From an uncultured Porticoccus sp. (GTDB taxonomy: Bacteria; Pseudomonadota; Gammaproteobacteria; Pseudomonadales; Porticoccaceae), in NCBI RefSeq assembly GCF_913061305.1, contig NZ_CAJXST010000007.1, positions 1 through 64,000 of the forward strand: a stretch of 64,000 nt of DNA, in the 5' to 3' direction. The notes beneath the pieces are model-generated. The model was not told the DNA's origin. It made no database searches and saw only the letters and a program-made list of their open reading frames with translations. Positions 46,976 to 55,459 of the stretch are shown in pieces. The position numbers were made by a program, and so were the translations under genes. Position 1 is the first letter of the stretch, and the number at the start of each line of letters is the position of its first letter.

Positions 46976-47614
46976 TTACAGATAGTAGAGAATACCAAAC
47001 AGCACCACCGTCAGACCGAGACTTGCATGAATAACGCCTTTCACTGACGCCATGGGTCCCTGCTTACCCATCAGCGCATTTACTTCGAGCGCAGCAATGA
47101 TCACGAGGCAGACAATCAGATCGATCCCACCAACGCCGGTACCGTAACCACTGCCACCCCACTGTGATGCATGGGGACTTGCCAGCATGCCAAAGGCCAT
47201 AGGCCCGGAAAACAGCACATTCGTGCGCGAGGCCAGCAGCGCCTTGGCACCGGCTGCGGGGCCATCACCCTCTTTCATGCCCAGGGCGACTTGCTGGTTT
47301 GGCCAGATAATCAGCCAGACGTTCAGAAACATCAACGTACCCATAAGGGCAGCGATGACGATGGAGTTGTTGAATTGGTTATTGTGGGATAGCCCACCCA
47401 GCAACAAAACACCGGTAATAAACGTAAACATGGCGCCCCAGCGGAACCACCACAAGGCGTTGGGCGCCAGCTTGGCTTTGGCATCGGCCAGCGCTTCAGG
47501 GGTAGCCTGCTTGAAATAGCCACCCTGTACAAAATTGAAGTAGTACAACATGCCAATCCAGGTAATACCGAACAGCAGATGCCCCCAGCGGATGAGAAAG
47601 TTAATGAATTCCAT
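46976..47614 (-). CDS. PuuD-type membrane protein (urate hydroxylase membrane domain only)
   Basis: The 212-residue protein has about six membrane helices and matches the N-terminal membrane domain of PuuD urate oxidases: LIRWGHLLFGITWIGMLYYF, ALWWFRWGAMFTFITGVLLL and FLNVWLIIWPNQQ. Full PuuD carries a C-terminal cytochrome c domain with CXXCH, which is absent here. No other purine-breakdown gene is in the window, so urate use is uncertain. His and Trp residues of the first helix could bind heme. GGAG precedes the start. Confidence 0.8.
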   Translation of the reverse strand: MEFINFLIRWGHLLFGITWIGMLYYFNFVQGGYFKQATPEALADAKAKLAPNALWWFRWGAMFTFITGVLLLGGLSHNNQFNNSIVIAALMGTLMFLNVWLIIWPNQQVALGMKEGDGPAAGAKALLASRTNVLFSGPMAFGMLASPHASQWGGSGYGTGVGGIDLIVCLVIIAALEVNALMGKQGPMASVKGVIHASLGLTVVLFGILYYL

Positions 47615-48085
47615 GTAAATCTCCTTACAGACAGCGAGTGATTGTTATAGTTAATTTTCTTGTTATTAAAGCATTTGAGCACTTGTTGGGCTATGGATAA
47701 ATCCCCCCGACGCCGCAATTATAGCAACCGGGACCACCCACCACGTCTGTTTAATTCTGTCACAAAATGCCCTGAAGATAAAAAGCCGCCGCCAGGCAGT
47801 GGTTTTTCCTGGCAGGTCGGCTAAAACCCGGCCCAGCTCAGTGCGGGCCAGGCCTTTCCTTCCAATGTTTGCTACACTGACATATCCAATGGACGCCAAC
47901 TTTTCTCGGCAGGCTTTTGGAAGGTCTTTCCGGATAATCGGGTGGTATCGCCCCCGGTTGTCCATTCGCAAACTTCCCCACCCCAGCCGCGTCCACCTGG
48001 AATAAATCTCTCCGCCAAACGGATGCGCGTTGCTGCAACAACGCATCCACGGCGCCTTTATCGTTGTAACCAAAGGATGACCATC
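47615..48085. other. Gap of about 470 bp before sodB with two hairpins
   Basis: I see no credible gene; a minus-strand open frame (47666-48073) shows no recognisable pattern. Stem-loop 47784-47822 pairs AGCCG with CGGCT and GCCAGG with CCTGGC, flanked by AAAA on both sides. Hairpin 48021-48048 pairs GGATGCG with CGCATCC and GTTG with CAAC, ending 38 bp before the sodB start, probably in its leader. Confidence 0.5.
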
Positions 48086-48667
48086 ATGGCTTTTACATTA
48101 CCTGAACTTCCCTATGCGATGGATGCCCTCGCCCCGCAGATATCCCAGGAAACCCTGGAGTACCATTACGGCAAACACCACAAAACCTACGTCGACAAGC
48201 TGAACGGCCTGGTTCCCGGTACCGAGTTCGAAGGCAAAAGTCTTGAAGAAGTTGTGAAAACCGCCTCCGGGGGCACCTTCAACAACGCCGCCCAGATATG
48301 GAACCACACGTTCTACTGGAACTGCCTGAGCCCCCATGGCGGCGGAGAACCCACCAGCCCGCTCGCCGACGCCATCAACCGTGCTTTCGGCTCTTTCGAC
48401 AAGTTCAAGGAAGCGTTCAACACCAGCGCTGCCGGCAACTTCGGCTCAGGCTGGACCTGGTTGGTGAAAAAAGCGGATGGGTCCGTCGCCATCGTCAATA
48501 CCAGCAATGCTGAAACCCCGCTGACCGACGACAGTGTCACGCCGCTGCTCACGGTCGATGTCTGGGAACACGCCTATTACATCGACTACCGCAATTCCCG
48601 CCCCAACTACCTGGAAGCCTTCTGGAAGTTGGCGAACTGGGAGTTCGTCAACGGCAACTTTGCCTGA
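48086..48667 (+). CDS. sodB: Superoxide dismutase, iron type
   Basis: Start chosen at ATG 48086 ([20 protein letters not shown]) with AAGGATG upstream. The 193-residue enzyme has metal ligands in [14 protein letters not shown] (His), NHTFYWNCL (His) and [14 protein letters not shown] (Asp and His). [10 protein letters not shown] and [13 protein letters not shown] are the iron-type pattern, as in E. coli SodB. It removes superoxide in the cytosol. A strong terminator follows. Confidence 0.97.
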   Translation: MAFTLPELPYAMDALAPQISQETLEYHYGKHHKTYVDKLNGLVPGTEFEGKSLEEVVKTASGGTFNNAAQIWNHTFYWNCLSPHGGGEPTSPLADAINRAFGSFDKFKEAFNTSAAGNFGSGWTWLVKKADGSVAIVNTSNAETPLTDDSVTPLLTVDVWEHAYYIDYRNSRPNYLEAFWKLANWEFVNGNFA

Positions 48668-48684
48668 GCAATTTGCTGCCCCAA

Positions 48685-48715
48685 TAAAAAAGGCTCCCAC
48701 TTGGGAGCCTTTTTT
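48685..48715 (+). terminator. Terminator of sodB
   Basis: AAAAAAGGCTCCCA and TGGGAGCCTTTTTT form a near-perfect stem with a short loop, 18 bp after the sodB stop. Confidence 0.9.
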
Positions 48716-48729
48716 ATGTAGGGTGACAG

Positions 48730-48908
48730 AACCATCTGGAGCGCAACTTCACGGCGCGAAATCTGAAACCAGGTGGGTTACTGATATCACTGAGGTATCT
48801 CCTAGCGAAGGCAAGCTCTATCTGTGTGTGGTTATCGACCTGTTCAGCAAGTTAGTTGTCGGCTGGGCTATGCGGCAGATGGTGATGCGTGCTGTTGAGA
48901 TATTCTAA
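48730..48908 (+). pseudogene. IS3-family transposase (OrfB) fragment, frameshifted
   Basis: The first 13 or so codons read [12 protein letters not shown], then the frame shifts near 48765-48775 to [20 protein letters not shown] and [17 protein letters not shown]. These are the start of the DDE integrase core of IS3-type OrfB, with the first two Asp (TDIT and VIDLF). The last Glu, both ends and any inverted repeats are missing. It is a dead remnant joined straight to the end of the sodB terminator. Confidence 0.8.
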
Positions 48909-48948
48909 AACCCCTCTCACACGACGTTCCGAATAGCGGCCCGGGTAC

Positions 48949-49138
48949 TTAGTTTTGGCCCTGCTCGCTGCGGCAGTGGTAAGCGTAATAGGCAACGGGT
49001 AAAACCAACAGGGTCAGAGCGGCGGACACCCCGATACGAGGATCAGTGAGACGGCGCGGCAGCTAAAAAAGGGATCGTCGAGGATGAAGAACACCCCTGT
49101 AGTGACGGCTACGGCGGTCAGCGCGATGACGAATTACG
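48949..49138 (-). pseudogene. Degraded 3' end of an RND efflux permease gene
   Basis: On the minus strand one frame reads FVIALTAVAVTTGVFFILDD, followed by PFF and RAVSLI, and a shifted frame gives SAALTLLVLPVAYYAYH and a stop at 48949-48951. This is the last two membrane helices of an RND pump (the usual pattern is ILxDPIFxGLAVSLIFG then TLLTLLVIPVLYY). At least one frameshift and loss of all upstream sequence make it non-functional. From 49139 to 49245 I see nothing else. Confidence 0.65.
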
Positions 49139-49245
49139 CCTGCACTGCGGTGCGGAATGCTCCGAGTGGTCGACCAGGAAGCGGTTGCCACGCCGACAAC
49201 CGGCGTGGCGACTACTGAAAGCCGGCGTCGTGCCAGCTCCGGAGC

Positions 49246-49872
49246 CTACACCTTGGTCAGCCGCAGGTAGGGGCGTAGTTCATCCCAGCCGCTGGGGAAG
49301 AGGTCTTTCGCCTTGTCGTTGGAGACACTCGGGGGGATGATCACCTTGTCACCCTTCTTCCAATCTGCGGGAGTGGCGATACCCTTTTCATCCGACAGCT
49401 GCAGGGCATCGATAACCCGCAGTATCTCCGTAAAATTGCGACCCACGCTCATGGGATAAGTCATGGTGAGCCGGATTTTCTTGTCCGGATCGATGATGAA
49501 GACCGAACGCACTGCGGCAGTCTCGCTTTCCCCGGGATGGATCATGCTGTAGAGCTGGGCCACCTTGTGATCCTTGTCCGCGACGATGGGAAACTTGAGA
49601 CTGGTATTCTGGGTATCATCCACATCCTTGATCCACTTCAGGTGCTCTTCCACGGTGTCGGTGGACAGGCCCAGCGGTTTGACGTTGCGGGCAGTGAATT
49701 CGGCATCCAGCTGTGCCGTTCGGCCCATCTCCGTGGTACAGACCGGGGTGAAATCCGCCGGGTGGCTAAAAAAGAACACCCAGGAATCACCGGCCCACTC
49801 GTGAAAGTCGATATCACCTGTGGTGGTGGCAATCTTAAAATTGGGGGCAGTATCGCCAAGACGTAAACTCAT
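49246..49872 (-). CDS. 1-Cys peroxiredoxin (Prx6 type)
   Basis: Start chosen at ATG 49872 (MSLRLGDTAPNFKIATTTGD) with AAGGAG upstream. The 208-residue protein has the peroxidatic Cys in FFSHPADFTPVCTTEMGR and the long Prx6-type C-terminus (PADWKKGDKVIIPPSVSND). No resolving Cys is seen. It reduces peroxides, and Prx6-type proteins may meet sulfur species too. It lies downstream of sulP on the same strand with a 211-bp gap, so it probably has its own promoter. Confidence 0.92.
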   Translation of the reverse strand: MSLRLGDTAPNFKIATTTGDIDFHEWAGDSWVFFFSHPADFTPVCTTEMGRTAQLDAEFTARNVKPLGLSTDTVEEHLKWIKDVDDTQNTSLKFPIVADKDHKVAQLYSMIHPGESETAAVRSVFIIDPDKKIRLTMTYPMSVGRNFTEILRVIDALQLSDEKGIATPADWKKGDKVIIPPSVSNDKAKDLFPSGWDELRPYLRLTKV

Positions 49873-50083
49873 AGTTGACTCCTTCTGATTAACAATTGTA
49901 ATGACCGCGGAGTTCGGACAACCTAGCCCGCGATCAGTTTGGTAAATCTGTGCCATTACACAAATAGCACTTCTCGTCACTTCCGGCAAAAACACCGGAA
50001 TCAACGGCAACAGAGACATCATCAACCCTGCTCAAGCTGTCGTCAGTGCGCCACACTGGTGATCAACAGCCTCGCTACCGACA

Positions 50084-51832
50084 TCAGGACGTATCCCCAT
50101 CACCGGACAGCGCTTTCACTGACTGATAATGACTGAGGTAGACTTCACCTGAAAGGTGCTCGAGAAAGTCCGTACACTTCAGCATATCCATGACCGGCCC
50201 CTTAACTTCCGACAGATGTAATTGAATGCCGGCTTCCCACAAGCGGGTGTTGATCGCCTCCAGTGATTCCAGGGCACTCATGTCGATTTCATTGACTGCG
50301 GTGCACTGGAGGATGACGTGTTCGAGTTCCCGACGCTGAGCAAGCAACTCGTAGACACGATCTTCCAGGTAATTCGCGTTGGCGAAGTACAGACTCTCGT
50401 CCACACGCAACGATAGAATGCGGGGGTCGGTGATGACCTCGTGTCGATTAACATTGCGAAAGTGCTCGGTACCCGGCACCTGTCCCACCACAGCAATATG
50501 GGGCTTGGCCGTCTTGTACAGATGCATACCAATGGACGCGAGCACACCGCATAGAACGCCCAGCTCCACACCCCATATCAGAGTGACACCGATGGTGATT
50601 GCCACGGCGAGAAAATCTGACAGGGAGTAATTCCACGCACGTTTCAGGATCGCCAGATCCACTAGGGATAGGACCGCGACAATAATCGTTGCTGCCAATG
50701 TCGCTTTGGGCAGGAAAAACAGAAGGGGTGTCAGCAACAACGCCACCAGCGCGATGCCGACTGCTGTGAAGACACCGGCTGCCGGGGTGACAGCGCCGGC
50801 GTCGAAATTAACTACTGAGCGGGAAAAGCCGCCCGTAACCGGCATGCCCCCGGAAACCGCCGAAGCCACATTGGAAACGCCCAGACCGATCAACTCCTGA
50901 TTGGGAGAGATACGTTGGCGACGCTTGGCCGCCAGCGTATGGCCGACAGAGACTGATTCCACGAAACCGATAACCGACAGCAAAAGCGCGGAACCGGCCA
51001 GCTCACCCCAAAGCTCCAGTGAAAATGTGGGTATCGTCAAATCCGGCAGGCCCTTGGGCACTGCACCGACCAGAGCCACACCCTGCCCCTTCAGATCCAG
51101 GGCATAGGCGGCCAGCGTGGTGACAATTACTAATAATACCGGCCCGGCCTTGGCAGCCATCCCGGCAGCCTCAGGATTAAGCCCTGTGCGCACCAGAAGT
51201 GGCGCAAGTCCACTGCGCACCCAGAAGAGAAAGGCAACTGCTCCCACACCTACCACCATGGTGGAAATATTGGCATCACCCAGATGTTGATAAAGCGAGG
51301 CCAGCAAATCGAAGAGATTCTCCCCATGGGCTTCAATGCCGAGAATGTGGCGTACCTGGCTGACCGCGATAATGATCCCGGACGCCGTTATAAAGCCCGC
51401 GATCACCGGATGGGCCAGGAAGTTCGCCAGCATGCCGAGACGGAGAACCCCCATTAACAACAACATCATGCCCGACAAAAGAGCCAGAACAATGGCCGCC
51501 ATCATGTACTCCGGCGAGCCTTGCTGAGCCACCTTGCCCGCAGCGGCGGCGGTGAGCAGCGATACCACCGCCACTGGCCCCACAGCGAGGGTGCGGCTGG
51601 TACCGAACGCGGCATAAGCAACCAACGGCAGGATACTGGCGTAAAGCCCCATTTCCGGCGGCAACCCCGCCAGCATGGCGTAGGCAAGTGACTGGGGAAT
51701 GAGCATGATGGTCACGATCACCGCCGCAATCGTGTCGCTGATCAGCATCTTGCGGTCGTATTGCCGCAACCACTCAACACAAGGAAACAGCTCTCTTACT
51801 GCCATCAGTGGCTGGCTCTTTTCATTCGTCAC
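50084..51832 (-). CDS. SulP-family anion transporter with STAS domain
   Basis: The 582-residue protein has about eleven to fourteen membrane segments, the SulP signature around IPQSLAYAMLAGLPPEMGLY, and a C-terminal STAS domain (about 450-565, ILSLRVDESLYFANANYLED and QCTAVNEIDMSALESLEAIN). Family members carry sulfate, sulfite or bicarbonate. The GTG start lies 11 bp inside the SQR fusion gene, so the two are translationally coupled. In this operon, export of sulfite or sulfate from sulfide oxidation is the likely task. Confidence 0.9.
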   Translation of the reverse strand: MTNEKSQPLMAVRELFPCVEWLRQYDRKMLISDTIAAVIVTIMLIPQSLAYAMLAGLPPEMGLYASILPLVAYAAFGTSRTLAVGPVAVVSLLTAAAAGKVAQQGSPEYMMAAIVLALLSGMMLLLMGVLRLGMLANFLAHPVIAGFITASGIIIAVSQVRHILGIEAHGENLFDLLASLYQHLGDANISTMVVGVGAVAFLFWVRSGLAPLLVRTGLNPEAAGMAAKAGPVLLVIVTTLAAYALDLKGQGVALVGAVPKGLPDLTIPTFSLELWGELAGSALLLSVIGFVESVSVGHTLAAKRRQRISPNQELIGLGVSNVASAVSGGMPVTGGFSRSVVNFDAGAVTPAAGVFTAVGIALVALLLTPLLFFLPKATLAATIIVAVLSLVDLAILKRAWNYSLSDFLAVAITIGVTLIWGVELGVLCGVLASIGMHLYKTAKPHIAVVGQVPGTEHFRNVNRHEVITDPRILSLRVDESLYFANANYLEDRVYELLAQRRELEHVILQCTAVNEIDMSALESLEAINTRLWEAGIQLHLSEVKGPVMDMLKCTDFLEHLSGEVYLSHYQSVKALSGDGDTS

Positions 51833-53495
51833 TGATCACGGGACTAGCCAGCCATTCCCTGCCACGCAGCATGCCCTTCCAGTAAAGCGGTGGCATGACC
51901 CTTTCCTTGAGCAACCAGGACAGGCGCGACGGACGGGTTCCATTGACCAACCAGCGCGGGAAACTGGGCAATAGTTTGCCGCCATAACCGAACTCGGCCA
52001 GCACCACTTTTCCGCGCTCCACCGTCAGAGGACAGGACCCGTAGCCATCGTAATGCGCCACACCTTTTATCAGCCCCATGTCCGACAGGACATTAGTAGC
52101 CACCACCGGTGCCTGCTTGCGGGCGGCCGCTGCCGTTTTGGCATTGGGGGCGTTTATGACATCCCCCAATGACCAGATGTTGTCGTATTTTTTGTGGCGC
52201 AAGGTGGTCTGGTCCACATCTACCCAACCGGCTTCATCCGCCAGTGGACTAACCCGGATAAAGTCCGGCGCGGTTTGCGGCGGACAGACGTGAATCATAT
52301 CGAAAGTGCGCTCGACCACCTCGGTATTGCCGTTGTCATCCGTGTGCTCGAACCACGCCTTCTGTGCCGGACCGTCGATTTTAAACAGTCGATGCTGAAA
52401 ATTGAGACTGGCGTTGTACTTTTTCACGTATTCCATCAGTGCCGGGACATACTCCTTGATACCGAACAATACGGCACCGCTATTGTAGAACTCGACATCG
52501 ATATCCCCGAGCACCCCTTGGCGATACCACCAGTCCGCCGACAGGTACATCGCTTTCTGGGGTGCGCCGGCGCATTTAATGGGCATGGGCGGCTGGGTAA
52601 ACAGGGCCCGACCGGAGGTCATGTTCTTCACCAGCTCCCAAGTATAGGGGGCCAGATCGAAACGGTAGTTGGAGGTGACGCCATTGCGGCCCAAGGTATC
52701 CGGCAGCCCTTCGATGGCATCCCAGTCCAGTTTTATGCCGGGCGCCACTACCAGCCGTTTGTACTTCACGGCTCGGCAGCCTTCCAGAATCACCGCGTCG
52801 TTTTTCGGGTCGAAGGCCGCCACCGCCGACTTGATCCACTCCACCCCCTTGGGAATGAGAGCGGCCATACGGCGTTCGGTTTTTTCCGGGCTGAACACGC
52901 CGGCACCAACGAAGGTCCAGCCGGGCTGATAATAATGAAGTTCAGCCGGATCGATGATGGCGATGGAAACGTTGCGGGAGCGTTGCCGAATACTCGAGGC
53001 AGCGGCAATACCCGCGGCACCCCCTCCGATGATGACAATATCGTACTGACCGACGGGTTCGACGGCCCCCTCGACGCCCTGTCCGGCGATCCGCTGCACC
53101 ACGCCACTCATATCGTATCCAGCATCCCGGGCCGATTTCAGAATCTGTTGCAGATCCACCTGTCTGGCGCCTTCATTCAACGCCCAGAGTGTCGTCGAAC
53201 GCATGCCGCTTCGACAGTACGCATGCACTGGCTGCGGCAAGGTCTGCATCAATTTGCCGAACTTGGCCGCGTCCTCATCCAGCACCTTGCCCGAGGTTAC
53301 CGGCAGGTAGTATGTCTCCATACCTCTGGCCTGCGCCGCCTGCTCGATCTCCGAGAAGTTGGGCTGGTCGGCACCTTCGCCATCCGGACGATTGCAAACG
53401 ATGCTACGAATACCGGCCTCCACCAGCTTGTCGATGTCCGCCGGACTTATTTGACCGGAGACGGAGTAGCTGTCATTGATTCGCTTAATTTCCAT
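51822..53495 (-). CDS. Fusion of DUF442/BLH phosphatase-like domain with sulfide:quinone oxidoreductase-like flavoprotein
   Basis: The 557-residue protein starts with a TIGR01244/DUF442 phosphatase-like domain (1-115; loop AYCRSGMRS with Cys94 and Arg99). An FAD-binding SQR-like part follows from about 150 (IVIIGGGAAGIAAASSIR). It has the SQR Cys in IKCAGAPQKAMYL (Cys308) and a Cys in HVCPPQ (Cys404). Mammalian-type SQR has its second catalytic Cys in GDC; here that place reads GDV (444-446), so Cys404 may replace it. It should oxidise sulfide to persulfide and reduce quinone at the membrane. It sits between pdo and sulP. Confidence 0.85.
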   Translation of the reverse strand: MEIKRINDSYSVSGQISPADIDKLVEAGIRSIVCNRPDGEGADQPNFSEIEQAAQARGMETYYLPVTSGKVLDEDAAKFGKLMQTLPQPVHAYCRSGMRSTTLWALNEGARQVDLQQILKSARDAGYDMSGVVQRIAGQGVEGAVEPVGQYDIVIIGGGAAGIAAASSIRQRSRNVSIAIIDPAELHYYQPGWTFVGAGVFSPEKTERRMAALIPKGVEWIKSAVAAFDPKNDAVILEGCRAVKYKRLVVAPGIKLDWDAIEGLPDTLGRNGVTSNYRFDLAPYTWELVKNMTSGRALFTQPPMPIKCAGAPQKAMYLSADWWYRQGVLGDIDVEFYNSGAVLFGIKEYVPALMEYVKKYNASLNFQHRLFKIDGPAQKAWFEHTDDNGNTEVVERTFDMIHVCPPQTAPDFIRVSPLADEAGWVDVDQTTLRHKKYDNIWSLGDVINAPNAKTAAAARKQAPVVATNVLSDMGLIKGVAHYDGYGSCPLTVERGKVVLAEFGYGGKLLPSFPRWLVNGTRPSRLSWLLKERVMPPLYWKGMLRGREWLASPVISDE

Positions 53496-53547
53496 TAACT
53501 GCCTCTCTCATTGGATTGCAATGGTCACGATGCCGCCCGGTTACTTA

Positions 53548-54444
53548 TCACAGGACATTCAGCGGTATTTTCAGATAGACCGTGCCATTGTCCTCGGCGG
53601 GCGGCGTATGCCCCGCGCGCATATTCACCTGCAGGGAAGGCAGTATCAGACGCGGCATGTCGAGTGTGGCGTCGCGCGCCTCCCGCATCTCGACGAAATC
53701 GTCCTCAGTCTTGCCGGCTCCCACATGGATGTTGTTCGCTTTCTGCTCCCCCACAGTGGTTGCAAATTCCACCTCGCGGCCGCCGGGCTGGTAGTCGTGG
53801 CACATGAAAATCCGCACCTCGTCCGGCAGTGACAGTACGCGCATGATGGACTGGTAAAGCACGCGGGCGTCACCACCCGGAAAATCCGCCCGTGCGGTGC
53901 CGGCATCCGGCATGAAAAGAGTGTCCCCCACAAACGCAGCATCACCGATGAGATGGGTCATACAGGCAGGCGTATGTCCCGGTGTGTGAATGGCATGGCA
54001 GACGATATTGCCGATGGAGTATTGTTCTGCATCGGTAAACAGGTGATCAAACTGGGAACCATCACGCTGGAATTCGGTACCGGCGTTGAAAATCTTGCCA
54101 AAAGTTTCCTGTACGGTAACGATTTCCGAGCCAATGCCGAGCTTGCCGCCCAGTTTCTCCTGGATATAGGGCGAAGCGGATAAGTGATCGGCGTGTACAT
54201 GGGTCTCGATGAGCCATTCCAACTCAAGCCCCTGCTTGCGGATGTAGTCGATAATCCTGTCGGCACCGTCCAGATTTAAGCGTCCAGCCGCATAATCGAG
54301 GCCCATCACCGAATCCACCACTGCACAGGCACTGGAAGTCGGGTCCTTCACCACATAGGAAAAGGTACTGGTCTGCTCATCGAAAAACGGCACAACTGCG
54401 GGTTTGTGCTCAAAATCTACTTCAAAGTCGATGGCCTGGTTCAT
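53548..54444 (-). CDS. pdo: Persulfide dioxygenase-type MBL-fold hydrolase
   Basis: Start chosen at ATG 54444 (MNQAIDFEVDFEHKPAVVPF) with GAGGAGCGG upstream. The 298-residue protein has the metallo-beta-lactamase motif THVHADHLSA (81-90), a later metal His in HAIHTPGHTPAC, and GDTLFMPDAGTARADFPGGD, all like ETHE1/Blh persulfide dioxygenases. It uses iron and oxygen to turn glutathione persulfide into sulfite. It lies between cioB and the SQR fusion gene in one operon. Confidence 0.9.
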   Translation of the reverse strand: MNQAIDFEVDFEHKPAVVPFFDEQTSTFSYVVKDPTSSACAVVDSVMGLDYAAGRLNLDGADRIIDYIRKQGLELEWLIETHVHADHLSASPYIQEKLGGKLGIGSEIVTVQETFGKIFNAGTEFQRDGSQFDHLFTDAEQYSIGNIVCHAIHTPGHTPACMTHLIGDAAFVGDTLFMPDAGTARADFPGGDARVLYQSIMRVLSLPDEVRIFMCHDYQPGGREVEFATTVGEQKANNIHVGAGKTEDDFVEMREARDATLDMPRLILPSLQVNMRAGHTPPAEDNGTVYLKIPLNVL

Positions 54445-54466
54445 GGTTCCGCTCCTCAATCTCATG

Positions 54467-55459
54467 CTAGTCATAGGACAATTCGGTCGCCTTGCCGCGA
54501 AAAACACGGTAGACATAAATGGTGTAAAAAAGGATCGCGGGCAACGTGATAACAATGCCCACCAGAGTAAACAAAAGGGAACTGACAGAGGCCGATGCCT
54601 CCCAGATCGTCATCTCACCGATGATGATATCGGGATAGATACTGTAGGCCAGCCCCAGTGATGCCATCAGGCAGATCAACACAATCGCGACGAAAATCAC
54701 CCAGCTGTAACCCTCGCGGAGCCAGTTGTCACGCCGCAGGAGCCATACGATGCCCGCGTAGAGCACCAGGCAGGACACTGGAATCGGCAACAGTCCTATG
54801 AAATTCGGCAGCGTGAACCATTTGGCGGCGATAGCCCCACTGGCAATCGGCGTGGCTACCGAAACCGCCAGCAGACCCAGCCCGGTGGGCAACACCGACC
54901 AGCGAGCCCAACGCAACGCCTTGTCGAACAAGGCGCCTTCCGTTTTCATTAGCAACCAGGTCGAGCCCAGCAGCAGATAGAACGCCGGCAGAGTCAGCCC
55001 GATTAACAGGGCAAACAGATGGCTGGTCAGATCACCGCGCAGGCCAGTGACATAGGCACCAAGCATCCAGCCCTGGGAGACCGCGGCGACCAATGACCCC
55101 AGAAAGAAGGCCCGGTTCCACAACTGCTTGCGATGGTCACCCGCCTTGACGCGCAGATCGAAAGCTACCCCACGCAGGATTAAACCCATCAACATCAGGG
55201 TCACGGGGATGTAAAGCGCTGTCAGGATGGCACCGTGAGCCATGGGAAAAGCGATCAACAGCACGCCCACACCTAGTACGATCCAGGTTTCATTGGCATC
55301 CCAAAACGGACCTATGGACGCGATCATGATGTCTTTTTCCCACTCGTCGGCGGCCGGCAAAAGCAGGCCTACCCCCAAGTCGTAACCATCCAGCACGACA
55401 TAGATCAACAACGCCAGTCCCATGATGGCGACATAGATAATTGGTAACCAGAATTCCAT
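54467..55459 (-). CDS. cioB: Quinol oxidase bd-type subunit II (CioB/CydB)
   Basis: The 330-residue membrane protein has about eight helices. It starts EFWLPIIYVAIMGLALLIYV, with the CydB motif LDGYDLGVGLLLP and GPFWDANETWIVLGVGVLL. It joins subunit I to reduce oxygen with quinol. It overlaps cioA by one base (TGATG) and precedes pdo by 22 bp. A small subunit X gene is not seen after it. Confidence 0.93.
   Translation of the reverse strand: MEFWLPIIYVAIMGLALLIYVVLDGYDLGVGLLLPAADEWEKDIMIASIGPFWDANETWIVLGVGVLLIAFPMAHGAILTALYIPVTLMLMGLILRGVAFDLRVKAGDHRKQLWNRAFFLGSLVAAVSQGWMLGAYVTGLRGDLTSHLFALLIGLTLPAFYLLLGSTWLLMKTEGALFDKALRWARWSVLPTGLGLLAVSVATPIASGAIAAKWFTLPNFIGLLPIPVSCLVLYAGIVWLLRRDNWLREGYSWVIFVAIVLICLMASLGLAYSIYPDIIIGEMTIWEASASVSSLLFTLVGIVITLPAILFYTIYVYRVFRGKATELSYD

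Noticed and set aside
47666..48073. 135-codon minus-strand open frame between puuD and sodB
   Set aside because: No family pattern, no clear ribosome site, and it runs through two hairpins and the sodB leader.
47942..48085. Upstream extension of the sodB reading frame
   Set aside because: The added residues do not resemble any SodB, while ATG 48086 has AAGGATG upstream and gives the exact family start.
49940..49965. Second sigma-54-like site upstream of the peroxiredoxin gene
   Set aside because: TGGCACA fits the -24 half, but the -12 half reads TTTACC at the wrong phase and lacks the essential GC.
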